Source of the DNA: Sulfurimonas sp.
GTDB lineage: Bacteria; Campylobacterota; Campylobacteria; Campylobacterales; Sulfurimonadaceae
DNA length: 64,000 nt
NCBI RefSeq assembly: GCF_028714975.1
Contig: NZ_JAQTLH010000008.1
Span: forward strand, 1-64,000
Reading direction: 5' to 3'
Part shown: positions 35,488 to 45,444 of the stretch, piece after piece
How positions within the stretch are numbered: the first letter of the stretch is position 1
How the letters are laid out: every line of letters begins with the position of its first letter
The notes under the pieces: generated by a model
The model's database searches: none
The model's input: only the letters and a program-made list of their open reading frames with translations
What the model was told of the DNA's origin: nothing
Translations under genes and position numbers: made by a program

Positions 35488-36182
35488 ATCACTTCTCCCA
35501 TCTCTATTTCTTCATTAATCCAAACTAATGTTTTAATATTTAAAGCTGTCTCCATTGAACACAATAGTTGTCTATGTGCTACCATATTCCATATCTGCCC
35601 TAACGCTATTCCCTTTTGTTCCTGTGTAGCAAAAAGATGTTCTAATACATGTTCAACAGAGAGACTACCATTGGAATGAACAAGAGATAGAATGTTCATA
35701 GTGTCTTCCCTATTATATGTAAGCCTTTTGTATCTTTTCAAAAATTGTATATTTTTTAAATACATATTTCTAATTCTGCTTTCATCATAGACTTTAAAGA
35801 TCATGTCATTAGCATGAGCGTATTGAATTCCAACTTGAAATTTCTTTTTTAATTTTTTCCAATCTTTAATAAGTCTATCCCGTGGTTTAACCTCTATAAG
35901 TAGAGGTTTGCGTTGCATACGTAATAGGTCAGCATCTGGCTCGTTGAAGAATACGAGAAAGTCAGGAGTGTATGTTACATCTCTACCGTTTTCATTGGTA
36001 TATTCAATAGTAACTGGCTGTTCAACCACATCACTGACACTATCATTGAATTCTAATAATGTAAGTAAATCTCTTTCAAGAGTAGATTCAAAAGCAATAC
36101 TTTTTTCTTTACGAAAAGCAAAGTGCCCTGATACGCTTCCGTATGTGTAGCCTATCTTTCTATTTTTTGTTGAGATTTTCAT
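35484..36182 (-). CDS. tnsA: TnsA-family 5'-strand endonuclease
   Basis: 232 residues. The restriction-enzyme fold has FESTLERDLL (Glu32/Glu36), TYTPDFLVFF (Asp74) and LLIEVKPRD (Glu97, Lys99), matching the TnsA active site. Cutting the 5' ends makes transposition cut-and-paste. The start at 36182 is chosen for its AAGGAAAA site and because MKISTKNRKIGYTYGSVSG is a normal TnsA start. The longer frame to 36248 runs into end site R4. The promoter must lie among the right-end sites, so TnsB could autoregulate the block. Confidence 0.94.
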   Translation of the reverse strand: MKISTKNRKIGYTYGSVSGHFAFRKEKSIAFESTLERDLLTLLEFNDSVSDVVEQPVTIEYTNENGRDVTYTPDFLVFFNEPDADLLRMQRKPLLIEVKPRDRLIKDWKKLKKKFQVGIQYAHANDMIFKVYDESRIRNMYLKNIQFLKRYKRLTYNREDTMNILSLVHSNGSLSVEHVLEHLFATQEQKGIALGQIWNMVAHRQLLCSMETALNIKTLVWINEEIEMGEVI

Positions 36183-36208
36183 ACTCTGTTTTCCTTGAAT
36201 TGGTAAGT

Positions 36209-36342
36209 TTGTAGCATAGTATAATGGTAAATGACAATGTTGTAGCATTGTTCAAAGGAATTTTTAGTAACTTTTATTGGAATTTTCATTATTTTAGTCC
36301 TTCTTTAGTGTTAAATTGTAGCAATTTTTAATGGAAATGTCA
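36209..36342 (-). other. Transposon right end with four putative TnsB sites
   Basis: Inward-reading 21-bp sites: R1 36316-36336, R2 36262-36282 (weakest), R3 36240-36260 and R4 36209-36229. The pattern is TTCCATTAAAA followed by ATTGCTACAA in R1. The terminus reads TGACATTTCCA. Four right-end sites parallel Tn7. R3 and R4 lie directly upstream of tnsA. Confidence 0.82.
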
Positions 36343-36347
36343 CAGAT
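36343..36347 (+). repeat. Right 5-bp target-site duplication (CAGAT)
   Basis: Identical to 11855-11859 and directly outside the right terminus. The next bases, GCAGCGAACTTGAT, continue the comM frame. Confidence 0.93.
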
Positions 36348-36745
36348 GCAGCGAACTTGATGTGCATAGATATAAAAACAGACTCTCGGATCCATTTTTG
36401 GAGAGGATAGATCTGTGCGTCGTTATGCAATATGTAAATCCAAACGATAAAGCAACCATAAGCTCAAGAGAGATGCATAAAAAGGTTATAGAGGTTCATA
36501 AAAGAGTAAAGCTTAGAGGGCAAAAGAGTTTTACGGCAAAACTCAGCGATGCCGAGATAGAGAAGTTTTGTGTTTTAAGTGATGAAGCTAAAGCTGTTTT
36601 GGATATGGCAGTTCATAAATTTGCGCTATCTTTTAGAAGCATAAAAAAGATTCAAAAAGTCGCTCGAACAATTGCGGATTTGGATGAGAGCGAAATCATC
36701 CAAAAACCGCATCTTCTTGAGGCTTTGAGTTATAGACGGCGGTAG
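36348..36745 (+). pseudogene. comM: comM (yifB family) 3' part
   Basis: Encodes the last 132 residues of ComM: CSELDVHRYKNRLSDPFLERIDL, with the conserved arginine-finger segment, to the C-terminal KPHLLEALSYRRR. It lacks its own start signal; a GTG at 36362 has no good ribosome site. The TAG stop directly abuts the convergent metH stop. Confidence 0.95.
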
Positions 36746-39700
36746 CTACACATTATAGTAACTAGCACTCGGATGATAAACTACAAGAGCAGAGGTTGAC
36801 TGTTCAGGATGGATTTGAAATGTTTCGCTTAATTCTATGCCAAACTCTTCAGGCTTTAAAAGATTAAATAGAGGGCGATTTAGCTCTAAGTTTGGACATG
36901 CGGCGTATCCAAAAGAGTAGCGGCATCCCTCATACGCAGACATTTTTACATCGCTTAGTCTGTTTCCCTCATCTTTTGCGATGCCCAGATCTAGCCGTAT
37001 CTGTTTATGTGCAATCTCCGCTAAAGCTTCGGCAAGTTCGACTCCTAGCCCGTGAAATCGGTAATACTCGGCATAATCTCCCATCGCGTAAATCTCTCTC
37101 TCAACATCACTTAGTTTTGCCCCCGCACTCACACAGGTAAACGCTACCACATCGTGTCTGTCCCTATGAAAAAAGTCGCTGAGTGCGCGGTGCGGTTGTT
37201 TTGACTGGCGAGGAAATGTAAACTTCTCCTTTGCTCTGCCTATGATTTCATAAAGTGGTTCGTGGTTTATTTCGCTCTCACTGTTGTAGCCTTCGCTCTC
37301 ATCAAAAATCAAAAGCGTGTCATCGTCACTTCTGCATGGCCAGTAGCCGTAGATAATAGTCGGTTCAAATAGTTTCTCTTCGATAAAGCGTTTTTTGAGT
37401 TTCTCATAAGCGGGTTGCACAACTTCTTTTAACTGTTTTTCGTAAGCCTCTTTTGTTAATCCTTTTGAGCTGTAACCCCAACGAGCCTTAAAGAGAAGCT
37501 TATGGTTTAGCCACTTAAACGCCATCTCAATTTGTGACGGTGTGAGTTTTAATTCTCTTCTGCCCCAAAACGGCGGAGTAGGAACTTTGACATCTCGAGA
37601 TGGCATTTTAAGCTCTGAAAATGGAGGGATAATTATCTCTTCTTTAATTTTAATAATCTTCTCTTCGCCCTCTTTGCCGTGCAGGTCGGTATCAAAATTT
37701 CCTGCCTCAATACGGCTCATGGCAGTTACGCCGTCAAATGCATCTTTGCAGTAAAATATCGGTCCATCGTAAATAGGGCGGCAAAAATCATCTATAAACG
37801 GGCGTGTAAGTGCCGCACCGCCGAGAAGCACGGGGATTTTTATACCCTCTTTTTGAAGTGCTTCAAGGTTTTCTTTCATAACTTGAGTTGATTTTACCAA
37901 AAGCCCGCTCATGCCGATTGCACTTGCATTTGACTCTTTTAAGGTTTTTATAAACGCTTCTATATCAACTTTTATGCCGAGATTTATAACTTTAAAGCCG
38001 TTGTTTGAGAGGATGATATCTACTAGATTTTTGCCGACATCGTGAACATCCCCTTTTACGGTTCCTAAAATGAGCGTAGTATCTACTTTTTTATCAATTT
38101 TAGGCAAGTAAGGGTTTAGATAATCTACCGTTTTTTTCATGGTTTCGGCACTTTGAAGAACAAAAGGGAGCTGCATCTCTCCTCGACCAAAAAGCTCTCC
38201 GACAACTTTCATAGCGTTTATTAAAATCTCATTTACGATTTTCTCAGGCGCAATGGAGTGCCTTGCCTCTTCAACTAAAGGAATCATTCTATCTTTGTCG
38301 CCGTCCATTAAAAGTTTTGCGATTTTCTCTTCATCGCTCATCGCAAGGTATGCTTCGTCTACTTTTGTCGTGTCAATCGCTTCTTTTGTGCTGAAGTGCT
38401 CGATAAACTCAAAAAGAGCTGCTCCCTTTGGTTTGCGGTTAAAGATGAGGTTGTCGCATATCTCTTGGTCTATTTCGCTGATTTTATTTATGGGGATGAT
38501 GTGCTGCACATTGATGATGACGCTTGTTAAACCGGCTTGTATGCAGTGGTGTAAAAACATAGAGTTAAGGTATGGTCTTGCATCTTTATCTAGTCCGAAA
38601 GAGATATTAGAGAGTCCTAAAATAGTTCCTACTTCAGGGTGTCTAGTGCGGAGTTTTCTTATGGCTTCTATGGTGCTTATGCCTGCATCAACATACTCTT
38701 CATCCCCGCTTCCAAGGGTAAAAGTGAGCAGGTCGAAAACCAAATCCTGCGGTTTTATGCCATGTTTTTTGGTGGCAAGTTCGTAGATGCGTTCGGCAAC
38801 TTCAAGTTTTCGTTCAACCGTTTTTGCCATACCTATCTCATCGATGGTCAGACAAACAAGTGCGGCTCCAAATTTTTTAGCTAGGGCACAAACTTTGTCA
38901 AACTTCTCTATCCCGTCTTCAAGATTTACGGAGTTTATGATAGGTTTGCCGCCAATTTGCTTAAGTGCCTCTTCGAGTGCAGGGGTTTGCGTAGAGTCGG
39001 GCATAAGAGGAAGTGCTATCTTTTGAGCGTAAAGAGCCATAACGCGATTCATATCTTTTGTCTCATCGCGCCCTGCAAAACCCACGCTTACATCGAGCAC
39101 ATGCGCGCCGACTCTTACCTGCTGTTGCGCAACGCTAAGTGTTCCCTCATAATCTTCAGCAAGTAGAAGTTCACGAAATGCTTTTGAACCCGTTGCGTTG
39201 CTTCTCTCTCCGACAAGCAAAACGGATGATTCTTGAGTAAGTGAAACCGTGTTAAATAGTGAGGCAAGAGAGTTCGGCTGGCTTCCTGATGGCTCTTTTG
39301 GAGCGGTAGAACTTACCCGATTTACAAGAGCACGGATATGTTGAGGTGTTGTTCCGCAGCATCCGCCTAAAAAACTAACTCCGTCATACTTTAAAAACTC
39401 TTCTTGTTTCGTGGCAAACTCATCGGGTCCCATCGGGTAGTATGTGTAGCCTCCGCGGTTTTGCGGAAGTCCGGCATTTGCGTGAATACTGATGGGTTTA
39501 TGCCAAATCTCGCTTAGAGTTTTTACATGTTTTTCGACCTGCTCGGGTCCTGTTCCGCAGTTAAATCCAAGAGAGATGATGTCAAAAGGCTCTAAAATGG
39601 TCGCGATTGTAGCGGCATCTGTGCCGATAAGCATCGTTCCGCTTAGCTCAATCGTGACCGAAACCATGATGGGAATCTCTACGCCTCTTTGCCTGCAAGC

Positions 39701-40237
39701 TTCAGCACACGCATGAAGAGCGGCTTTTATCTGAAGTGGGTCTTGACAAGTCTCAAGCAAGAAAATATCAACTCCGCCCTCAATCAGCGCTAAACAAAAC
39801 TCCGTATAGCCCTCATACATCTCATCGTAAGTTATATGTCCTAAAGATGGGAGTTTTGTTCCCGGTCCGATGGAGCCTAAACAAAAACGCGGATGCTCTA
39901 GCGTGGAAAACTTTTCACACTCATCTTTTGCAAGTTTTGCTCCCGCTTTGGTCAGTTCATATGCACGATGTCCGATGTCATACTCATCTAAAACCCAAGA
40001 GAATGAACCAAATGTGTTGGTCGTGATGAGGTCTGCACCAGAGACAAGATAAGCGTGAAAAATCTCGCTTAAAACTTCAGGTGCGGTAACATTTAAAAGT
40101 TCGTTACACCCCTCATTGCCCTCCCACGCCTCTTTTGATATTTTTTCATCCCGTTGTTGAAGCTGAGTTCCCATAGCACCGTCTATAATCAACGGTCTAT
40201 TTTTTATAGTTTTTAAGATATACTCTTTTGTTGTCAT
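36746..40237 (-). CDS. metH: Cobalamin-dependent methionine synthase
   Basis: 1163 residues with all four MetH modules. The homocysteine domain has zinc ligands in GFNCGTG and GGCCGTTP. A pterin-binding domain follows (LLVGERSNATGSKAFRELL). The B12 domain has the cap and DVHDVGKN (the lower-ligand His motif DxHxxG), and the C-terminal AdoMet activation domain contains RFHGLGVELAEALAE and GYRYSFGY-like GCRYSFGYAACP. It transfers methyl from methyl-THF to homocysteine. Length is near the family norm. It is convergent with comM, with no gap, and divergent from ccoG. Confidence 0.97.
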   Translation of the reverse strand: MTTKEYILKTIKNRPLIIDGAMGTQLQQRDEKISKEAWEGNEGCNELLNVTAPEVLSEIFHAYLVSGADLITTNTFGSFSWVLDEYDIGHRAYELTKAGAKLAKDECEKFSTLEHPRFCLGSIGPGTKLPSLGHITYDEMYEGYTEFCLALIEGGVDIFLLETCQDPLQIKAALHACAEACRQRGVEIPIMVSVTIELSGTMLIGTDAATIATILEPFDIISLGFNCGTGPEQVEKHVKTLSEIWHKPISIHANAGLPQNRGGYTYYPMGPDEFATKQEEFLKYDGVSFLGGCCGTTPQHIRALVNRVSSTAPKEPSGSQPNSLASLFNTVSLTQESSVLLVGERSNATGSKAFRELLLAEDYEGTLSVAQQQVRVGAHVLDVSVGFAGRDETKDMNRVMALYAQKIALPLMPDSTQTPALEEALKQIGGKPIINSVNLEDGIEKFDKVCALAKKFGAALVCLTIDEIGMAKTVERKLEVAERIYELATKKHGIKPQDLVFDLLTFTLGSGDEEYVDAGISTIEAIRKLRTRHPEVGTILGLSNISFGLDKDARPYLNSMFLHHCIQAGLTSVIINVQHIIPINKISEIDQEICDNLIFNRKPKGAALFEFIEHFSTKEAIDTTKVDEAYLAMSDEEKIAKLLMDGDKDRMIPLVEEARHSIAPEKIVNEILINAMKVVGELFGRGEMQLPFVLQSAETMKKTVDYLNPYLPKIDKKVDTTLILGTVKGDVHDVGKNLVDIILSNNGFKVINLGIKVDIEAFIKTLKESNASAIGMSGLLVKSTQVMKENLEALQKEGIKIPVLLGGAALTRPFIDDFCRPIYDGPIFYCKDAFDGVTAMSRIEAGNFDTDLHGKEGEEKIIKIKEEIIIPPFSELKMPSRDVKVPTPPFWGRRELKLTPSQIEMAFKWLNHKLLFKARWGYSSKGLTKEAYEKQLKEVVQPAYEKLKKRFIEEKLFEPTIIYGYWPCRSDDDTLLIFDESEGYNSESEINHEPLYEIIGRAKEKFTFPRQSKQPHRALSDFFHRDRHDVVAFTCVSAGAKLSDVEREIYAMGDYAEYYRFHGLGVELAEALAEIAHKQIRLDLGIAKDEGNRLSDVKMSAYEGCRYSFGYAACPNLELNRPLFNLLKPEEFGIELSETFQIHPEQSTSALVVYHPSASYYNV

Positions 40238-40404
40238 GAAAATTCTTCTTAGTTATGTAAATAACCTTAATTTTATCAAAATTGAGCATAAAAGAGGCTT
40301 TTGGATATTTTGTAGTTGAGATATTAAATAATTATAATTATTATAATAACAGATTAAAAAAGATTGTGGTATAATTTTGTCAAAAAAGTGTCAGAGGAGT
40401 GGGG

Positions 40405-41838
40405 ATGAGTGAGAATAGCGTCGGTATAAAATTGCCGACTCCGTGGAGATATAAGAGATACCTCTTTTTTACTTTTTCAACGGTTTTTGCTTTAGTTTTG
40501 CCTTGGATAAAGATAAATGAGAGTTACTTTTTTCTACTGAGTTTTGACAAACTCAAGCTTCATCTTGCGTTTGTGCAGTTTGATATGCAGGAGTTATATC
40601 TTTTGCCGTTTTTGCTGATGATACTATTTTTAGGCATTTTTGGGATGACGGTTGTCGGCGGGCGTGTTTTTTGCGGATGGATCTGTCCTCAGACGGTATT
40701 TCGCGTAATCTACCGTGATTTGATTGAGACTAAACTTTTAGGTTTAAGAAAACGGATAAAAAACAAACAGCAAGAACCTGATATGAGTTTGACTGAAAAC
40801 AGAGTCAAAAAAGCGGTTGCTATTTTGATATGGACAGTTTTATCGCTTGTCGCAAGTGCAAATATGATTTGGTACTTTGTTCCGCCGGAAGATTTTTTTA
40901 ACTATTTATTAGACCCGTTTGAGCATGTTGTTTTATTTGGAACGCTTCTCTTTACGGCACTTTTTCTTATATATGACATAGTTTTTTTGCAAGAAGAGTA
41001 TTGTATCTATGTCTGCCCATACTCAAGGGTTCAGTCAGTTTTATATGATGAAAACACCGTTATGGCACTCTACAATACTAACAGAGGCGGGCATATTTAC
41101 GATGAGCATAAAGTCAAGCAGTTTACCAAACAGAGCGAGCTTCAAAAGGTTGAACCGCACGCTGAATGTACCGCCTGTGAGAGTTGTGTAACCGTCTGTC
41201 CGACACATATTGACATCCGAAAAGGGCTTCAACTTGAGTGTATAAACTGTCTTGAGTGTGTTGATGCATGTACGGTCGTTATGGGGAAACTCGGCAAACC
41301 TTCGCTTGTTACATGGTCGAGTGATTATGAGATAATCGATAAAAAAGGAAAAACGCAATATTTCCGCCCTAAAGTTATCGCGTATGCTCTCTTGCTTGTC
41401 GCTCTAACCGTCGGAATGGTTATGATGGGAAGCAAAAAAGAGCATATGCTTTTAAATATAAACAAAGAAAACAGGCTCTATTCCGTCAGTAAAATTCAAG
41501 ATGGCAAAGTAGCGGTTGATAATGCGTATGAGTTTTTACTTCAAAATACGCAAAACGATAAGATGGATTTTTACTTTGAAGTTATTTTGCCAAAAGATGC
41601 AAAAGGAAAGATAGAGATACTTAAGCCTACTGAGCCTTTTGATGTCACTCCTGATGTGAAAAAGAAAAAAATCGTAGTGCTTAGAACTTACGACATATTG
41701 GCGGATGACGCAAGACACGATACGATTATCCCTATTACAATCCGTGCTTATGCTATTGGACATGAGGATAAAATCACTGTTTTTAGAGAGTCGACTTTTG
41801 TATATCCAAGAGCCGATGTGATTAAAAACATAAAATAA
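40405..41838 (+). CDS. ccoG: Cytochrome c oxidase accessory protein CcoG (FixG/RdxA)
   Basis: 477 residues. Membrane segments flank a ferredoxin-like part with GRVFCGWICPQTVF, YVCPYSRVQ and two 4Fe-4S motifs, CTACESCVTVCP and CINCLECVDAC. The C-terminal Ig-like FixG domain is soluble. CcoG reduces copper during cbb3 oxidase assembly. The start at 40405 has AGAGGAG upstream. The divergent gap to metH (40238-40404) holds AT-rich promoter-like sequence. Confidence 0.93.
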   Translation: MSENSVGIKLPTPWRYKRYLFFTFSTVFALVLPWIKINESYFFLLSFDKLKLHLAFVQFDMQELYLLPFLLMILFLGIFGMTVVGGRVFCGWICPQTVFRVIYRDLIETKLLGLRKRIKNKQQEPDMSLTENRVKKAVAILIWTVLSLVASANMIWYFVPPEDFFNYLLDPFEHVVLFGTLLFTALFLIYDIVFLQEEYCIYVCPYSRVQSVLYDENTVMALYNTNRGGHIYDEHKVKQFTKQSELQKVEPHAECTACESCVTVCPTHIDIRKGLQLECINCLECVDACTVVMGKLGKPSLVTWSSDYEIIDKKGKTQYFRPKVIAYALLLVALTVGMVMMGSKKEHMLLNINKENRLYSVSKIQDGKVAVDNAYEFLLQNTQNDKMDFYFEVILPKDAKGKIEILKPTEPFDVTPDVKKKKIVVLRTYDILADDARHDTIIPITIRAYAIGHEDKITVFRESTFVYPRADVIKNIK

Positions 41839-41886
41839 TCTACATTTAAAAAACAATTCGATAGACTTAAGAAAAAAGGTCTGTCG

Positions 41887-44800
41887 ATGCTTAAGAAAAT
41901 AGTTCTAGCGCTACTCTTAATCTACCCGATTTTAGGCTTTTTAGTTTTACCCCCTATCTTAAAATCCCAACTTGAGAGCGTCGTCGCAAAAGAGACAAAC
42001 TCTAAACTCTCCATAAACAACATACGGTTTAACCCCTTTAGTTTTAAAGTAGAGGTAAGCGGAGTTTCTATTAAAACTCTTGAAGGAAAAAAAATAGCAT
42101 CGTTTGAAATGCTTGAAGCCAATCTGCAGCCTCTCTCGCTTTTTAGATTTGCTCTGCATCTAAAGAGCATCACGCTAAAAAAACCAGAACTTTTTGTTCT
42201 TTACAATCAAGACAAAACATTGAATCTTAGTAAGATATTTAAAGAAAAAAATGAGGCACTAAGCAAAAACGCAAATGTGCCGCTTAAACTGCCTAGAATT
42301 ATCATCGATAGCATTAAAGTTGAAGAGGGAATTTTAAACTATGAGGATTTTACAACGGCTAAAAAATTTGAGCTGTCGTTAAGCCCTATTGATTTTAAAT
42401 TAATTAATATGGATACGGATAGTCTCGATTCAAATCGCACGGTTTTTAGATTTTACAGCGCTTTGAGTGATGGCGGAGAGATTGATTTAAGAGGTAAAAT
42501 AGCGAGTTATAAACCGCTAAAACTTGATGGAAGCCTTAACTTGGATGAGATTAAACTCTATACGATTTGGAGATATATTCAAGAGAAGATTGCGCTTGAA
42601 GTTGCTGATGGAGTTATGTTTTTAAGTGGCGACTATCATATAAATTTTGATGATTTAAACTCGACAAAAGTTGATGAAGCGCATCTTAGTTTGGATAATC
42701 TAAGAGTAAAACCAAAAGATAAAAACAGCGATATTTTAAATCTAAAATCACTCTATGCAGACAGTATAGCCGCAAAGCCTATGATGCAGGATTTATATAT
42801 ACGAAATGTTGTTTTGGATCAATTAAAAGCGAATATAAAAAGAGATGCAAAAGGGGATATAGATTGGATAGAGTACTTTAAAAATAAAGAGAAGATTTCA
42901 GAAAGTAAAAAAGCCCAAAAAGATGAGAAAACCGCCCTTTTAAACATAGCCGTAGAGGATATTTTGCTAAAGAGAACAGTTGTTAATATTGACGATAAAG
43001 GCGTAATTCCCAATGTAAAAACAAAGTTGAATGAACTTAATTTGGATATTAAAAATTTTACGCTCTTGGCAGAAAAGCCGTTTTCTTATAATATGAATTT
43101 AGTTTTAAACGACAAAACCGCATGCAGCTCAAGCGGCGATATCAAAGATAAATGGTCGGAAGCAAAAACCCGTCTTGCTTGTAAAAATCTTGATGTTGTT
43201 CATTACCGACCGTACATAGACCAAATCGCCTCAAATATGTTAAAGAGTTACGATATTTTGCTAAAAAGTTCAATGCTGAATTTTGATGCGAATGTTACTT
43301 TAAAAGATGAAAATTCAGAGATAGCCGCTTTGGTAAATAGTGCAAATCTATCTCTTGATAATTTTGCGCTTAATCATAAAAAGAGCGATGAAAATCTGGT
43401 GAATTTTAAAAATTTTGATGTAAAGGGCGTTAGTTTAGATACTAAAACGAAAGCCGTAACTATTGAGAAAGCCTCTTTTGGCGGTTTGGAAGCAAATCTC
43501 AAAAGAGAGAAAAGCGGAGCTTTTAATTTTGAGGGCTTGATAGAGGCAAAACCGAATATTTCAAAAAACATAAAAAAAGATGATAAAAAAGATGAAAAAG
43601 CATATAGAGTAAAACTAAAATCATTTAATATAAATTCTGCAAAAATAAATTTTAATGATAAAAGTATAGAAAAAAGCGCAAAAACAACTCTGGATAAGAT
43701 AGATTTTAGCGCCGATGAGATAGATTCAAAAGAGAATAGCCTCTTTAAATACAATCTTGCGTTTAGAGTAAACAGCAGAGGAGTTGTAAAATCCGGCGGT
43801 GAGATAAAACACACTCCGCTTGAACAAAAAGGTACGGTTGCGCTTCATAAAATCCCTCTAAAAGAGCTTACTCCCTACATAGAGGAGTCTACATTTTTAA
43901 AAATCAGCGACGGATACCTCAATCTAAAAAGTACGACTGCTTATAAGCAAAAAGATAAAAAAGATGAGTTTAATGTTGATGGAGAGTTAAGCGTTGAAGA
44001 GTTCTTTTTGCACGACAACAGAGACGGCAGCACGGTTGCTTCTTTTTCAAAAGCCGATTTAAAATCGTTTAATCTCAAATCAGATCCTAACTCTTTATAT
44101 ATTGACGAGGCGCTTCTTGACTCTTTTTATCTGGATGCTATGATATATGAGAACAAAAGTATGAATCTTGCCAAACTTCTAAAACCAAAAGAGCTAGAAA
44201 GTCAAAAAGTATCGCAAAAAAGTGACGAAAAATTCGCATTTAGATTGTTAAAACTTAAAGTTTCAAACGGGAGTGCAAATTTTGCCGACTATTCGCTTCC
44301 GATAGATTTTAAAACATCCATTCACGACTTAAACGGCAATATCTATGCCATTTCAAACAATGATGGGGAAGTGGCCTATGTCGATATGGACGGAGCGGTT
44401 GATGAGTACGGTTCTACTAAATTAAAAGGGAGTTTTGAACCCTCACATATAAAATCGTTTTTGGATATAGATTTTAATTTTAGAAATCTAAATCTTAACG
44501 CCCTAAGCGGATATAGTGCGCAGTTTGCAGGCTATAAAATAGACAAAGGCAAACTCTTTTTAGATTTAAAGTACCGTATAAACAACTCCGAACTCCTTAG
44601 CAAAAACAGTATCGTCATAAAAAATATGAAATTAGGCGATGAGGTAAAGGATAAAAACATTACAAAACTGCCGCTTGGTTTTGCCATCGCGCTTCTTGAA
44701 AACAGCGACGGCGTTATAGATATAGATATGCCGATTGAGGGAAATGTGGATAAACCGGACTTTAAGTACGGAACTATAATAATGAAAGCTTTATCAAATC

Positions 44801-45396
44801 TCATACTAAAAGCTGTCGCTTCGCCGTTTACATTTTTGGGAAAATTGATCGGGATAGAGGGAGATAAGCTAAAAAATATAGATTTTGAAGCAGGTGAATC
44901 TTTAATTTTGCCGCCCGAGAGAGAAAAGCTTGATAATCTTGCAGATATTCTGCTAAAAAAACCTAAGCTTAGTTTAGCAATTAGCGGAGGTTTTGACGGC
45001 GAGAAAGATTTAGAAGCGTTGAAATCTAAAAAATTAAAAGAAAAAGTATTTGAGATAAGCAAGCAAGAACAGCCGACAATTCAAATTTTAGCAAGAATAT
45101 ATGTCCAATCGGGCGGCGACATAAAATCTCTTCAGAATGAAATTAGAGCAAAAACAGGCAGAGAATTGTCAAACGGAGAGTATCAAAAAGAGTTGTATAC
45201 CAAATGTGTTGATGCTCAGAGCGTTTTAGAAGGGGAGCTAAGCGAATTGGCAGACAAAAGAGCAAAAATCATTCAGAACTATTTGGCAGAGACTAAAAAA
45301 ATTGATGTTAAAAAAATCATAGTGCATAAGGCAAAAAGTGTGAGCGATTCGCAAGAAAATTTAGTTAAAACGGCGCTAAAAATAGAAGTAAAATAG
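41887..45396 (+). CDS. Large DUF748/AsmA-like envelope protein
   Basis: 1169 residues. An N-terminal membrane anchor (IVLALLLIYPILGFLVLPPIL) is followed by repeated beta-rich AsmA-like segments (LSINNIRFNPFSFKVEVSGVSI). The DUF748 module and a C-terminal OmpA/peptidoglycan-like helix-strand region (LPPEREKLDNLADILLKKPKL) follow. AsmA-like proteins bridge the periplasm and move lipids between membranes. Highly lysine-rich. No operon partner is clear. Confidence 0.8.
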   Translation: MLKKIVLALLLIYPILGFLVLPPILKSQLESVVAKETNSKLSINNIRFNPFSFKVEVSGVSIKTLEGKKIASFEMLEANLQPLSLFRFALHLKSITLKKPELFVLYNQDKTLNLSKIFKEKNEALSKNANVPLKLPRIIIDSIKVEEGILNYEDFTTAKKFELSLSPIDFKLINMDTDSLDSNRTVFRFYSALSDGGEIDLRGKIASYKPLKLDGSLNLDEIKLYTIWRYIQEKIALEVADGVMFLSGDYHINFDDLNSTKVDEAHLSLDNLRVKPKDKNSDILNLKSLYADSIAAKPMMQDLYIRNVVLDQLKANIKRDAKGDIDWIEYFKNKEKISESKKAQKDEKTALLNIAVEDILLKRTVVNIDDKGVIPNVKTKLNELNLDIKNFTLLAEKPFSYNMNLVLNDKTACSSSGDIKDKWSEAKTRLACKNLDVVHYRPYIDQIASNMLKSYDILLKSSMLNFDANVTLKDENSEIAALVNSANLSLDNFALNHKKSDENLVNFKNFDVKGVSLDTKTKAVTIEKASFGGLEANLKREKSGAFNFEGLIEAKPNISKNIKKDDKKDEKAYRVKLKSFNINSAKINFNDKSIEKSAKTTLDKIDFSADEIDSKENSLFKYNLAFRVNSRGVVKSGGEIKHTPLEQKGTVALHKIPLKELTPYIEESTFLKISDGYLNLKSTTAYKQKDKKDEFNVDGELSVEEFFLHDNRDGSTVASFSKADLKSFNLKSDPNSLYIDEALLDSFYLDAMIYENKSMNLAKLLKPKELESQKVSQKSDEKFAFRLLKLKVSNGSANFADYSLPIDFKTSIHDLNGNIYAISNNDGEVAYVDMDGAVDEYGSTKLKGSFEPSHIKSFLDIDFNFRNLNLNALSGYSAQFAGYKIDKGKLFLDLKYRINNSELLSKNSIVIKNMKLGDEVKDKNITKLPLGFAIALLENSDGVIDIDMPIEGNVDKPDFKYGTIIMKALSNLILKAVASPFTFLGKLIGIEGDKLKNIDFEAGESLILPPEREKLDNLADILLKKPKLSLAISGGFDGEKDLEALKSKKLKEKVFEISKQEQPTIQILARIYVQSGGDIKSLQNEIRAKTGRELSNGEYQKELYTKCVDAQSVLEGELSELADKRAKIIQNYLAETKKIDVKKIIVHKAKSVSDSQENLVKTALKIEVK

Positions 45397-45444
45397 AGTT
45401 TAAAACTATTTTGCTATAATTCATTTTTTAATAAAAGGAACTAT

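Larger units (their letters stand above)
11860..36342. mobile_element. 24.5-kb Tn7-like transposon inserted in comM
   Basis: The boundaries are set by the CAGAT duplication, the restored comM frame, related termini (TGTCACTTCCA on the left; TGACATTTCCA inward from the right) and repeated 21-bp end sites. It encodes TnsA-, TnsB-, TnsC- and TniQ-family proteins plus a TniE-like protein at the right end, and a probable TnsE-like protein at the left. Order and target match the Acinetobacter Tn6022/AbaR tniCABDE group. Cargo comprises a STAND-like defence candidate, two exported nucleases, an ImmA-type cluster and a restriction-modification operon. The interior looks more AT-rich than the flanks. 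Confidence 0.95.

Noticed and set aside
36183-36248. N-terminal extension of tnsA
   Set aside because: It reads through end site R4 and lacks conservation; the 36182 start has a good ribosome site.
38253-38786. Long opposite-strand frame inside metH, and similar ones inside the DUF748 gene and prfA
   Set aside because: They are antisense shadows of strongly supported genes and show no protein-like motifs.
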